64,000 bases of DNA from Nonomuraea sp. SYSU D8015 (GCF_008065375.1 NZ_VJYI01000005.1:310001-374000); one strand, 5' to 3'; positions 44,226-52,893 are shown, counted from the stretch's first letter. Made by a program: numbers and translations. The notes: generated by a model from the sequence alone, not told the origin.

Positions 44226-45017
44226 ATGACGGGGAACGACAAGGGCCTCGGGCCGTCGGGCGCCGCCAAGGTGATGTCGATCTTCAAGTCCTTCGCCGGC
44301 GACCAGACCGAACTGTCCCTCACGGAGATCTGTGAGAGAACGCAGCTCACGTCGAGCACCGCGCATCGCTGGCTCCAGGACCTCGTGCTCCAGGGCGCTC
44401 TGGTGCGGCTGCCTTCCGGGCGCTACTGCCTGAGCAGGCTCATGTGGGAGATCGGCACGCGCTGCCCCCATGCCTCGATCCTGCGCGAGATCGCCATGCC
44501 CGTCCTGCAGAACCTGTACCGGATGACCCGCGGGCACGTGCAGCTGGCCATGCCCGCCGGGGATGGGGCGCTCCTCGTGGAGAGGCTTTCCAAGAACCTT
44601 CCCGTCAAGCCCGTGGGGCGTGTGGGCGGACGCATGCCGTTGCATGCCACCGGGGCGGGCAAGGTCATTCTCGCTTATTCTCCCGTCGAAATGAGGAAGA
44701 GAATTCTGAGCAGAAAGCTCACCCGATACACCGACCACACCATCACCTCCCCGCAGCAATTGAAAGCGGAGCTCAAGGCTATTCGGGAACGCGGTTATGC
44801 CATCTGTTATGAAGAGCGTCTGATCGGGATCGACTCGTATGCCTTTCCCATTTTCGAGCACGGTAGCGACAGTGTTGTCGTGGCCGCGGTCTCCGTCCTG
44901 GTAGGAGCGGGGCAGAGAGAGGCGGATGGGCTGATCAACGCTCTGCGGTCGGCGGCATCGCAGATCTCTCGCGCATTACGCAAAACCCCGCTCGTCCATC
45001 CGTTCGACGGCCTGTGA
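44226..45017 (+). CDS. IclR-family transcriptional regulator
   Basis: A 263-residue IclR protein. The N-terminal winged helix (about 12-75) contains LSLTEICERTQLTSSTAHRW; the effector domain (about 90-255) has LPLHATGAGK-type text (MPLHATGAGKVILAYSP), IRERGYAICYEE and VAAVSVLVG. The RBS GGAG lies 7 bp before the ATG. It is divergent from the FHA-ABC operon and upstream of VOC genes, either of which it may control. Effector unknown. Confidence 0.92.
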   Translation: MTGNDKGLGPSGAAKVMSIFKSFAGDQTELSLTEICERTQLTSSTAHRWLQDLVLQGALVRLPSGRYCLSRLMWEIGTRCPHASILREIAMPVLQNLYRMTRGHVQLAMPAGDGALLVERLSKNLPVKPVGRVGGRMPLHATGAGKVILAYSPVEMRKRILSRKLTRYTDHTITSPQQLKAELKAIRERGYAICYEERLIGIDSYAFPIFEHGSDSVVVAAVSVLVGAGQREADGLINALRSAASQISRALRKTPLVHPFDGL

Positions 45018-45105
45018 TGATTTTGTGCTTTGGGGGAACGCCGTCTCATCGTGAGGGTCGGCGCGGACGGAAAGGAGCACACCCCGGCTGTCATGGGGTC
45101 GCCGC

Positions 45106-45261
45106 GTGAACGACAAGCCTGCCACCGAAGCACTCCGCCATATCGAGATCTGGGTCCCCGACCTCCAGCGCGTCATCGACAGCTGACAATGGCTCCTGGA
45201 GACCCCGGCTACAGCCGCTCCCAGGACTGGGAGGCCGGCCGAAGCCGGCGGCTGGGTGGGT
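45106..45261 (+). pseudogene. Broken copy of the VOC-family gene
   Basis: GTG 45106 opens a frame reading LRHIEIWVPDLQRVIDS, then TGA (45184-45186) where the intact neighbour has TGG (TSSWQWLLE). QWLLE follows, then a one-base deletion before GYSRSQDWEAGRSRRLG, equivalent to GYTVFQDWKNGRSWRLG of the intact gene at 45914. At least two inactivating changes are present and the second half of the domain is lost. Confidence 0.75.
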
Positions 45262-45525
45262 ACCGCACGCGCCGCGCCTTGCTCCACCACCCGTGGCAGA
45301 CACGCTGGCTCTCATCGCCACCCATCTGCCGCATGGCCGCTCCACCTCCATCGGCGGGCACGCCTGGCCGACCCCCGCCCGCGCCGACGCCGCGTCGCGC
45401 AGTTCCTCGTGGACCACTATCGGCACAGCGCCACTGGCCGCGGTTCAAGCGGCGGCTCGAACCCGTGCTCGCCGCCCGAGAGAACGCACGGCTGGCGGAC
45501 GTGATCCTGCCGGCTGATCGGCACG
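45262..45525. other. Degenerate region between VOC relic and next small ORF
   Basis: No intact gene seen. Short frames such as RRAVPRGPLSAQRHWPRFKR are plausible gene scraps, but I cannot assign them. Confidence 0.4.
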
Positions 45526-45777
45526 ATGACCTGCCCGTGCGGGACCGGAGGCATGAGATACCTGGACCGGGCCGCGTTCGAGGTCCTCCCGTTCCAGAAC
45601 CCCACGTTGGGCATCTGGGCAACCGCCCACGAGCTGAGCGCCGTACATGTCCTGATGCTCGTCGGGCCACATATCTTGCGGCGAGAGGTGGCGGCTCTAC
45701 GGGAGCAAGCTCGGTCGAATTGGTCGGCGCCCCGGTCTGGGGATCTTGCGGGTAATTCCGCACGTCGTTTGGGATAG
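45526..45777 (+). CDS. Hypothetical small ORF, possibly a gene fragment
   Basis: Eighty-three codons. The first half (MRYLDRAAFEVLPFQNPTLG, then IWATAHELSAVHVLMLVG) has strongly GC-biased third positions typical of real genes here; the second half does not. This suggests the surviving end of a larger gene running into non-coding DNA. I do not recognise the family. An ATG inside (MRYLDR, 45553) may be the real start, if there is one. Confidence 0.3.
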   Translation: MTCPCGTGGMRYLDRAAFEVLPFQNPTLGIWATAHELSAVHVLMLVGPHILRREVAALREQARSNWSAPRSGDLAGNSARRLG

Positions 45778-45782
45778 TTGCC

Positions 45783-45917
45783 GTGTGCGTACCGTTCACA
45801 TCGGGGCCAAGCCGTGATCTGCTGCGCCTCGCCAAGCAGAAGGGCCCGGTAGGCGCGGTCGCGGAGATGATCTGGAACGCTGGAGGTGTCGTGCCAGAGG
45901 CCGTGATGGTGCCATGA
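45783..45917 (+). CDS. Small ORF (44 aa) overlapping the VOC gene
   Basis: GTG 45783 to TGA 45917 encodes a 44-residue peptide including SRDLLRLAKQKGPVGAVAEM and IWNAGGVVPEAVMVP. Its stop overlaps the VOC start (ATGA), which suggests translational coupling. It might instead be the tail of a deleted gene. Family unknown. Confidence 0.35.
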   Translation: MCVPFTSGPSRDLLRLAKQKGPVGAVAEMIWNAGGVVPEAVMVP

Positions 45918-46351
45918 CGGCAGCGGATCACGCGAGCGGACCCATGACCGGCACTCTGCACCATGTCGAGATCTGGGTCCCCGACCTGTCTCGGGCGACA
46001 AGCAGCTGGCAATGGTTGCTGGAGGCTCTCGGCTACACCGTTTTCCAGGATTGGAAGAACGGCAGAAGCTGGCGTCTCGGCGCCACGTACCTGGTCCTGG
46101 AGCAGTCGCCCGACCTGACCGCCGACCGCCATGACCGCCGTCGTCCCGGCCTGAACCACCTCGCCTTCCACGTGGCGAGCCGTGCCGAGCTCGATTTCCT
46201 GGTCGAACAGGCGCCTCTGCACGGCTGGACGCTCATGTTCCCGGACCGGCATCCTCATGCCGGTGGTGAGCAGCACTATGCCGCCTACCTGGAGGATCAG
46301 GACGGGTTCGAGGTCGAACTGGTCGCTTCCGACATATCCGGGCAGTCCTGA
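45914..46351 (+). CDS. VOC-family (glyoxalase/dioxygenase superfamily) protein
   Basis: A 145-residue protein with two beta-alpha-beta-beta-beta units. Candidate metal ligands are His in LHHVEIWVPDL, His in LNHLAFHV and Glu in GFEVELVA. VOC proteins include glyoxalases, lyases and resistance proteins binding fosfomycin or bleomycin. The sequence does not decide among these. A broken relative lies 800 bp upstream. Confidence 0.85.
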   Translation: MTAADHASGPMTGTLHHVEIWVPDLSRATSSWQWLLEALGYTVFQDWKNGRSWRLGATYLVLEQSPDLTADRHDRRRPGLNHLAFHVASRAELDFLVEQAPLHGWTLMFPDRHPHAGGEQHYAAYLEDQDGFEVELVASDISGQS

Positions 46352-46467
46352 CGCCGCCGCGTTCGCGGGCGCTGTGCCGATGTGAACAGATCACCTCTTC
46401 CCGAGCAAGATCGGGGCATGTATGGTCGAGCCGTAGTCCGAAAGAAATTTTCAGCTACGGAGGCATT

Positions 46468-46878
46468 GTGGGCAAGAAGCTTCACTTACTGGTGGTCCCG
46501 GCCGCGGCGGCGCTGGTCACGCTGACGAGCGTTCCGGCCCAGGCGGCCGAGGGATATGACCGATGCCGGCCCAACTACTACTGCCTGTTCTCCGGGCTCG
46601 ACGGCACGGGCGACATCGTCGAGGTTCAGAGCGACACCCCCGATCTGGCCGTACTCAACATGGCGGGCCGGGCCAAATCCGACTGGAACCGTACGAGTTC
46701 CACCGTTCACCTCTACTCGGAGGCGAACTACGAAGGCTGCCGCGCAGTGAGCCTCGCCGGCGCGAAGGGCAATTTCTTCAGTACATTCCGGGACTTCTTC
46801 CACTCCCTCCGTGTCAGCGGTCCGAGCGGGCCGTCCTGCTTCACCATCACCCGGTCCTCCGCCGACGTCCACGGCTGA
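46468..46878 (+). CDS. Secreted peptidase inhibitor family I36 protein
   Basis: A 136-residue protein with a signal peptide (KKLHLLVVPAAAALVTL, cleavage near AQAAEG). The mature part is a beta/gamma-crystallin-like I36 domain of the SMPI type: CRPNYYCLFSGLDGTG, VHLYSEANYEGC and FFSTFRDFFHSLRVSG, with four cysteines. I36 proteins inhibit metalloproteinases outside the cell, though many homologues are untested. The GTG start has the RBS ACGGAGGCATT. Confidence 0.85.
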   Translation: MGKKLHLLVVPAAAALVTLTSVPAQAAEGYDRCRPNYYCLFSGLDGTGDIVEVQSDTPDLAVLNMAGRAKSDWNRTSSTVHLYSEANYEGCRAVSLAGAKGNFFSTFRDFFHSLRVSGPSGPSCFTITRSSADVHG

Positions 46879-46919
46879 TGAGCCCGGCGGCCGGGCATCC
46901 CGCCTGCGATGTCCGGCCG

Positions 46920-47868
46920 CGCCGAGCCGTGTGTCGTAGACCAGCGGCCGCCCATCCGAGACCACCCGGCCCTCCCCTGTCAGCCGTCCGACCGCGCCGG
47001 TCAGCAGGGTATTGAGCCCCCAGTCGAAGCCGCACCCGAGCACATGACCGGTCGCGGGCGCGAGGCCGATCGGGGTCCGGAACGGCAGATCGATGCGTAC
47101 CCCGCCCCTTGACCACCCGCAGGGTCGGGGAGCACAGTTTCGCCTCCGCCGGGACGGTCGGCGGCAGGGCGATCGGCAGCACATGCCAGGCCCAGCCCCT
47201 GGCGGAGGCTGGGCAGGCGGTCAGGGGCAGCTTCACCCGCAACCGGGCGCTACGCTCCCCGGTGCGTTCCAGGACGGCCAGTTGCCGGTCGGCCGCGGCC
47301 AGCACGATCTGCGCCGCACACGCCGGAGGCTCCTCCAGGTCGGTCAGATCCGCCGGCAGCACGCCGTCGTGGGCATCGCGGTAGGCGCGGATCTGCCGGG
47401 TCCGGTTGCGCACCTCCGCCGCGCCCACCCCGTCCGGCAGCACCGCCCGCAACGCCGCCCATTCGGCCTCGGTGCGCCTGCCCGGGTCGCGCGGCCAGGT
47501 GGCCACGAGCGCCGCCACCAGATCGCGGCGGTGCAGCGCCAGCCGCAACAGGCGAGCAGCCTGCTCCTGGGCGCAGCGCGCCACCCGATCACAGACCTGC
47601 ACGCCGGCTCCGGGGCGACGCCCCAGCCCAGCCTGCGGGCGGCCATCCAGCCCTTGGCCGGCAACGCCCGCCCGTCCAGCCCCACCCCAGAGGCAAGGGC
47701 GTCCAGATCGGCTGGGTTCCACCGGGCGGCGATCAGGCGGGCGGTCAGCTCCTGGGCCAGGCCGGTCAGCCAGGCCACCCGCTGGGCCAGCACGCTCTGC
47801 GGGACGACCTGGCCGGTCTGCTCTGCGATCGCGCCATGAGCGGTGCAGGTCGCGGTGAGCTTACTCAT
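46920..47868 (-). pseudogene. TnpB-like (IS605 OrfB-type) nuclease gene, frameshifted and 3'-truncated
   Basis: From ATG 47868 the frame reads MSKLTATCTAHGAI and LPAKGWMAARRLGWGVAPEP. It then shifts near 47605 to GVQVCDRVARCAQEQAARLL ... LTDLEEPPACAAQIVLAA ... SPTLRVVKG, and shifts back in a G-run near 47103 to VRIDLPFRTP and LGCGFDWGLNTLL. The last is the RuvC-I motif with the first catalytic Asp. The text stops after RPLVYDT, about 60 bp beyond the I36 gene, so the remaining RuvC motifs and zinc ribbon are gone. The arrangement matches actinomycete TnpB-like proteins as I remember them. Confidence 0.65.
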
Positions 47869-48269
47869 GCAGGGCACCGGCGCCGGTCGCGGGGCGTGCC
47901 GAAGCCGGCGCGCCGTTGCGGGGATCGGGCGCCGTGACCCCGTCTGGCCCCCGTGTGGCCATCGTCGAATGACCGGCACGCCCGCACCCCCGCTCTCATC
48001 CTGCTGTCACTGTCGGTGACCGTTACATTGCCAGAGCTGGCCCTGTCGGGTAGAACATGCGAACGACATGATGCCCGGGACCCCTGCCCGCCCAGCCAGA
48101 ACCGGTCGCTGCCCGTTGGGCCGTTGCGCGTGAAGGGCTCGGCGGTTTAGGACTACACCCTGACGCTGCGGCCGCTCACCGCCGAGGAGGTACGCGCGGG
48201 CGGCGTCGTCGACTCCGGCCCGGGCGCACCCGCCGGGGATGCGACCGCGACGCCGGGCCCGGCCCTCGA
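47869..48269. other. Non-coding region between the TnpB relic and the DUF4097 lipoprotein
   Basis: No gene is supported. A plus-strand stretch (TLTLRPLTAEEVRAGGVVDS, about 48157-48216) looks like a protein scrap but has no clear start or continuation. The left end of the TnpB-bearing element, if one exists, should lie here; I could not define it. Confidence 0.4.
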
Positions 48270-49004
48270 TCAGGCGGCCTGGATGCGGACGTCTCCCGAA
48301 CCGCTGCGTGCCACGATGGTGTTGGCGGCCTTGGAGTCGCTCTTGATCTCGGAGCGCTCGCTGCCGTCCGTGCTCCTCGCCGTCACCGCGTACGAGCCCT
48401 TCGGCACGGTCGCCGTGACCCTCCCATCGCTGGACTGCAGGTCGAGCCTGGCCGGCGTGCCGGTGAAGGACAGGTCGATCGCGCCGTCCGCGGTGCGGCA
48501 CCGGACATTCGCCGACTTCAGGCCGTCGCCCGTGATCGGGCCCTCGCTGCGCAGCCGCAGCTTCCCCGAGGTGCCGGACACCTGGATGTGGTCCCTGCTG
48601 ACCACGTCCACGTCCTGCGGGAGGTCCTTCAGGATGACGCCGTCCGCCGCGTCGATCGACAGCCGTACGCCGGGCGGGACCTTGACGTGGTAGCGGGCGC
48701 CGCAGTCGCCGAGGACCATGTTGCAGTCGGCGCTGAGCCGCAGGGTGCCGTCCCGCAGGGACCAGGCGGCCTTGCCCTGGTGGGCGGCCTTGCCCCGGAC
48801 CCACCGTTCGACCTGGACGTTGCCGCCCGTGCCCGGGAGGACGCGGACGCCGCCCAGCGAGGAGATGATCTTCAAGTCGGTCCCCGACAAGGGGAACGAC
48901 TGGGTGGCGTGCACCTCTTCGGCGTCCAGGTCCAGGCCGCCGCAACCGGCGGTGGTCAGTGCCACCGCCGTCGCGCATGCTGCTAATGCCGTGATTCGCC
49001 TCAT
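48270..49004 (-). CDS. Lipoprotein with DUF4097-type beta-strand repeats
   Basis: A 244-residue protein with a lipoprotein signal (ITALAACATAVALTTAGC, lipobox TAGC). The rest is a right-handed series of short beta-strands typical of DUF4097/adhesin-like solenoids (LKIISSLGGVRVLPGTG, LSIDAADGVILKDLP, LRLRSEGPITGDG, LDLQSSDGRVTATVP). It is probably a surface protein; function unknown. An in-frame ATG 36 bp upstream gives a worse signal peptide, so 49004 was chosen. Confidence 0.82.
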   Translation of the reverse strand: MRRITALAACATAVALTTAGCGGLDLDAEEVHATQSFPLSGTDLKIISSLGGVRVLPGTGGNVQVERWVRGKAAHQGKAAWSLRDGTLRLSADCNMVLGDCGARYHVKVPPGVRLSIDAADGVILKDLPQDVDVVSRDHIQVSGTSGKLRLRSEGPITGDGLKSANVRCRTADGAIDLSFTGTPARLDLQSSDGRVTATVPKGSYAVTARSTDGSERSEIKSDSKAANTIVARSGSGDVRIQAA

Positions 49005-49005
49005 G

Positions 49006-49068
49006 TGGTCGATGGTGGCCGAGCGCCGCCCGCCGGCCATCGACCATCCGACCGACCGCCATCGACCA
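49006..49068. repeat. Three copies of CCATCGACCA upstream of the DUF4097 gene
   Basis: Copies lie at 49006-49015 (inverted, TGGTCGATGG), 49037-49046 and 49059-49068. They sit directly at and above the lipoprotein start, where its promoter should be. Possible operator array. Confidence 0.45.
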
Positions 49069-49212
49069 TTCGGCCATCTCGCCCCCGGCCGCCCTCACCC
49101 GCCCGGGTCGGCGGCGGGTGTGGCGGACGCGGGCGCCCGCCACGGGGCTTGAGGACCGCGGGGGCGAGATCGGTGGCCGGGCGGCGAAAGGGGTTGTGAC
49201 CGGCGTGGCCCC

Positions 49213-50058
49213 TTACAGCGCCGCCAGCAGTGCCGTGACGTGGCGCAGCGGGTCCTCCTGGGCGAGCGGCCGGACCGCCACCGTGTCGGCCCCCGCCGCC
49301 CACAGGCTCTTGACCATGGCCGCCGCCTCCTCCGCGGTCCCGGCCGCCATCGCCACGTCCTCCGGGGCGACGCCCAGCCACGCGGCCTGCCCCTCCACCA
49401 TGGCGCGGGTGAACCCGGCCGCGTCGTCACCGATGTGGAGGTAGGTGAAGACCACCAGCTCGTGGTCCTCGTCCCCGGCCCCGATCTGCTCCCGTATCCC
49501 GGGCAGCTGCGCGGGCCCGACGCCCTCGGGAAGGATCGTCCCCTGCGCCACGCGCCCCGACAGCGCCAGCGACCGAGGCCCCTTCACCCCGGCCAGCACG
49601 GGCGGCGCCTCGGCGGGCGGGTGCACCAGCGACACCCCGTCCAGGTGGACCGACCTGCCGTGCAGGGTGACGGTCTCGCCGCGGAGCAACGCGCGTACGG
49701 ACGTGATCGTCTCCTCCAACAGCGCCAGCGGCGACCGCGGGGCCGCGCCCACCTGGCGCATCCAGTCGCCTGCGCCGTGCCCGATCCCCGCCGCCAGCCG
49801 TCCGGGATGCACGCGGGCCAGGTTGGCCAGCTCCATGGCCAGGAGCATCGGGTTGCGCAGGGGAGCGGGGGCGATGCCGAGGCCGACGCGCAGGCGGGAG
49901 GTCGCGGCGAGGGCGGTGGCAGACGAGGAGATGCCGCCGGTCCAGCCGAGGTCCTCCACCACCCACAGGTCGTCCACGGACGTCTCGTCCAGCGCCTTGG
50001 CGAACGGGATCAGCTGCTCGGGAGGAAGGTCCCGGTCGAACATCACGCCAAGTCTCAC
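49213..50058 (-). CDS. LLM-class F420-dependent oxidoreductase
   Basis: A 281-residue TIM-barrel protein of the luciferase-like family, beginning VRLGVMFDRDLPPEQL, with LVVGLG-type strand text (RLRVGLGIAPAPLRNP), GRLAAGIGHGAGDWM and PPVLAGVKGPRSLALSG. Such enzymes use F420H2 or FMN for hydride transfer; substrate unknown. The GTG at 50058 was chosen: it has RBS GGAGG and overlaps the GNAT gene stop (GTGA). Confidence 0.88.
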   Translation of the reverse strand: MRLGVMFDRDLPPEQLIPFAKALDETSVDDLWVVEDLGWTGGISSSATALAATSRLRVGLGIAPAPLRNPMLLAMELANLARVHPGRLAAGIGHGAGDWMRQVGAAPRSPLALLEETITSVRALLRGETVTLHGRSVHLDGVSLVHPPAEAPPVLAGVKGPRSLALSGRVAQGTILPEGVGPAQLPGIREQIGAGDEDHELVVFTYLHIGDDAAGFTRAMVEGQAAWLGVAPEDVAMAAGTAEEAAAMVKSLWAAGADTVAVRPLAQEDPLRHVTALLAAL

Positions 50059-50900
50059 GATTTCCTCCAGTAGTAGCGGAAAACCCGGCCGACCTCCGAG
50101 TATCCAGCACGGAGGAAGGCGTTCGCGGTAGGGGTGTTGGCGACGTCGGTGGCCGCGACGATGCGCTGCAGGCCGGCCTCGGCCAGTGTTGTGGTGCCCC
50201 TGGCCAGGAGGTCGTCGACGTAGCCGCGGCCGCGGTGCTCGGGCACGACGCCGATGTAGGCGATGGAGTGGTCGTCGGGCGCCACCAGGCCGACGGGGGA
50301 GTCGTCGGCGTATCCGATGACGAACCAGTCGGGCTTGGCCCTGCGGCTCATCAGGTCGTCGTACATCCAGCGGGCCTCCCGCTCGGCGCCCGACGTGGCG
50401 ACCTCGACGCGGGTGTCGTGGTCGAGCGAGCCCTCGGAGATGCGTACGAGGAGGTCGAGCACCTCGGCGCGGGGCATGCGGCGCGCCGGGCGGTAGGTGA
50501 GCCTCCCGGGGTCGGGAGGCATGTCGGTGCCCGCCACCCATTCGAGCGACAGCCGCTCGACCTCCATGGCGAAGCCGGCCCGGGTCAGGGCCTCGTGCTC
50601 GACGGCGCGATCGACGACAGGGGTGAGGCCGGGTTTGAGCGGGATGTCACAGATGATCTTTACCAGACCCATCGCCTGCAGGCTGCGGCGCAGCAGGTCC
50701 GCGGCGGCGACGGGATCGGGCCCCGGGTCGAACTGCCAGACGATCATCGGCTCCGAGTCGGGAAAGGGCGCCCAGTACGCCAGGCGCGCCTGACCCTCCG
50801 CGAAGCACCACTCGGGCCGCGTCCTTCCTTCGTCGAAGGCGGCCGCGAGCTGAGAGCGCGCCGGCTCGGGGAACTGGTCGAACAACGTGAAAGCCTCCAC
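50055..50900 (-). CDS. GNAT-family N-acetyltransferase
   Basis: A 281-residue acetyltransferase. The C-terminal GNAT domain has IAYIGVVPEHRGRGYVDDLL (acetyl-CoA loop HRGRGY) and ATDVANTPTANAFLRAGYSE. The N-terminal half (1-130) is a degenerate GNAT-like domain, as in two-domain members. The substrate is unknown. It is translationally coupled to the LLM oxidoreductase gene, so the two may act on the same compound. Confidence 0.87.
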   Translation of the reverse strand: MEAFTLFDQFPEPARSQLAAAFDEGRTRPEWCFAEGQARLAYWAPFPDSEPMIVWQFDPGPDPVAAADLLRRSLQAMGLVKIICDIPLKPGLTPVVDRAVEHEALTRAGFAMEVERLSLEWVAGTDMPPDPGRLTYRPARRMPRAEVLDLLVRISEGSLDHDTRVEVATSGAEREARWMYDDLMSRRAKPDWFVIGYADDSPVGLVAPDDHSIAYIGVVPEHRGRGYVDDLLARGTTTLAEAGLQRIVAATDVANTPTANAFLRAGYSEVGRVFRYYWRKS

Positions 50901-50931
50901 AGTGTGCAGGGGCTCTCCGCCAGGTCATGGG

Positions 50932-50974
50932 GAGGTGTGCCCGCGATGAACATGACCATGTTCTCGCACACCTC
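50932..50974. promoter_or_regulatory. Nested inverted repeats between STAS and GNAT genes
   Basis: Outer arms GAGGTGTGC (50932-50940) and GCACACCTC (50966-50974) are perfect 9-mers; inside lies GAACAT-GACC-ATGTTC (50948-50963). The element ends 32 bp before the GNAT start and could be a terminator, an attenuator or a paired operator. Confidence 0.45.
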
Positions 50975-50999
50975 AAACGTTTAACCGCGCTCCCAGGAC

Positions 51000-51347
51000 T
51001 TAAGCCGCGTTCCCCAACGCGTCGCGGGCCTCACCGAGCGACGTGGTCGTCTCGAAATGCCGATCCAGGTTGGTGATGGTCAGCAGGTGACGGATCATGC
51101 CGGGGGCCAGCACGAGGATCATGCGGCCGCGCATGCGCTGCACATTGTTGAGCGTGGCCACCAGCACGCCCAGCCCCACGGAGTCGCAGAACGGGACCTC
51201 GGTCAGGTCGACGACCAGGTGGGGCGGGTCGGCGCCTGCGATCGCCTGCTCGAACTCGGCTCGCAGCCGAGGCGCGCCCGCAACGTCGAGATCACCTACG
51301 ACGTGCAGAACCGTACAGGGGTCCTCCCGCCAAGACCTGACCACCAT
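51000..51347 (-). CDS. STAS-domain anti-sigma factor antagonist
   Basis: A 115-residue STAS protein of the SpoIIAA/RsbV type, with the strand VLHVVGDLDVAGAPRLR and the phosphorylatable serine in FCDSVGLGVL. Unphosphorylated, it would bind an anti-sigma kinase and free a sigma factor. No partner kinase is adjacent, which is usual in actinomycetes with many such antagonists. The ATG at 51347 was chosen; the 28 upstream codons in frame lack homology. Confidence 0.88.
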   Translation of the reverse strand: MVVRSWREDPCTVLHVVGDLDVAGAPRLRAEFEQAIAGADPPHLVVDLTEVPFCDSVGLGVLVATLNNVQRMRGRMILVLAPGMIRHLLTITNLDRHFETTTSLGEARDALGNAA

Positions 51348-51381
51348 GGGGCTCACCTGCCCGAAAGGCCGATAGTTATAC

Positions 51382-52827
51382 CTATTTCTTACATATGTTC
51401 TGCATTGCCGTTTTGGTCGTAGGTGTAACACTCGGTTTGGCGGTTGGGGTGGTTGTCGGCTTCTGTTTCTGGATTTTCGGCTGGTCGCTGCCGACTATCA
51501 CTTCGATGCCCTCGACGTCGGCCTTTTTCAGCTCGGCCCCGGGAATGGCGGTCGCCACCACGCGCGCCGCCTGCTCCTGGCCCTCGGCGTACCGGACGAC
51601 GGTCTTCGTGTAGTCCTTCTTGGTCGTGTTTCCGGGATCGTCGGGGACCTTGAAGCCGTACGCGACCAGGGCCGCCTTCGTACGGGCGCCGAGCCCGGTG
51701 ATGAGCGTGCCGTTCTTGACCGTGAGCGAGATGCCGCCGGGCGCGATGGCTGACGGCTTGCTCGACGGGGTCGACGGGGCCGCGGTGGGCGTGGCGCTGG
51801 TGAGGTCCTGGTCCGCGTTGATCTTGGCGAACATGTCCTTGGCGGCCTGTTTGTCCCACAGCACCGCCGACTCGCCCGTGGGCGCCTTGAAATCGACGTT
51901 GGCGAGCGGCACCTCGGCGAACTTCACGTCCTCCAGCGAGACGTCCCTCAGCTGGGTGGCCAGGCCCAGCAGTCCGTCGTCGGGGTCGACCTTGACCGTG
52001 CTGAGCGTCGAGTTGACGAACGAGGCCAGCTTGCCCGGGTTGGCCAGCGTGTCGGCGCTCAGCGCCCGGTTGAGCAGCGCCGAGATGACCTGCTGCTGCC
52101 GGTCGATGCGGTCGAGGTCGGACCGGGCGGTGGCCCGCGTGCGGGCGTAGCCGAGCGCCTGCACGCCGTCGAGCTGGTGGGTGCCCGCAGCCAGGTTGAG
52201 CCCCGTCTTGGGGTCGTTGATCGGCACCGGCGTGCACACCGTGACACCGCCGAGGGAGTCGACCACGTCGATGAAGCCCAGGATGTTGACCTCGATGTAG
52301 CGGTTGATCTGCAGCCCGGTGGCGGCCTCGACGGTCTGCTTGGTGAGCTTGGGGCCGCCGAACTGGTAGGCCGAGTTGATCTTGTGGTCGCCCTTGCCCG
52401 GGATCGTCGTCCAGGTGTCGCGCGGCAGGCTCACCACGGTGATCCGGCGGTGGTCCTCCGACAGGTGGATCACCATCATGGTGTCGGTGCGCTGGCCCGC
52501 CTCGCGGCCGAGCTTGAGCCGGTTTTGCTGCTGGCGGGTGAGGTCGTCGCGTTTGTCCACGCCGACCAGCAGGATGTTCTCCGGGCCGCGCGCCGAGGGC
52601 GCGGTCACGCCGGCGTCCACGGTGCCGATCTGGCGCGGCGTCGCCCACACCACCCCGGTGGTGACGAGCACGCAGGTGGAGAGGAAACCGGCGATGATCA
52701 CGTTGCGGCGGCGCGCCTTGGCGCTCCGCTTGAACGGCTTGCGGGTGCGGCCGGGCGCGAGCCTGACGCCACCGTAGGCGTCTCCGCCCACGAGCACTCC
52801 GGCGTCCTCCTCGCCCGCGTCACGCAT
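51382..52827 (-). CDS. LytR-CpsA-Psr family protein with LytR_C domain
   Basis: A 481-residue type II membrane protein with a basic cytoplasmic tail and one TM (about 42-62, IIAGFLSTCVLVTTGVVWA). The LCP phosphotransferase domain has LLVGVDKRDD, RTDTMMVIHL, VVSLPRDTW, INSAYQFGG and YARTRATARSDLDRIDRQQQ, and a C-terminal LytR_C domain follows (about 365-460). LCP enzymes attach lipid-linked glycopolymers to peptidoglycan or arabinogalactan-like acceptors. RBS GGGGGAGGG precedes the ATG. It opens the glycopolymer region. Confidence 0.92.
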   Translation of the reverse strand: MRDAGEEDAGVLVGGDAYGGVRLAPGRTRKPFKRSAKARRRNVIIAGFLSTCVLVTTGVVWATPRQIGTVDAGVTAPSARGPENILLVGVDKRDDLTRQQQNRLKLGREAGQRTDTMMVIHLSEDHRRITVVSLPRDTWTTIPGKGDHKINSAYQFGGPKLTKQTVEAATGLQINRYIEVNILGFIDVVDSLGGVTVCTPVPINDPKTGLNLAAGTHQLDGVQALGYARTRATARSDLDRIDRQQQVISALLNRALSADTLANPGKLASFVNSTLSTVKVDPDDGLLGLATQLRDVSLEDVKFAEVPLANVDFKAPTGESAVLWDKQAAKDMFAKINADQDLTSATPTAAPSTPSSKPSAIAPGGISLTVKNGTLITGLGARTKAALVAYGFKVPDDPGNTTKKDYTKTVVRYAEGQEQAARVVATAIPGAELKKADVEGIEVIVGSDQPKIQKQKPTTTPTAKPSVTPTTKTAMQNICKK

Positions 52828-52893
52828 GCCCTCCCCCTCGTTCGCCCGGAGGTTTCCCGACTCCCCTGCCGGTACAGTAGCGTGAGCCCCGCC

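Noticed and set aside
48007..49143. A 378-codon minus-strand frame overlapping the DUF4097 gene
   Set aside because: It is an alternative frame of the same DNA; the 244-residue lipoprotein frame has a signal peptide and a beta-repeat pattern.
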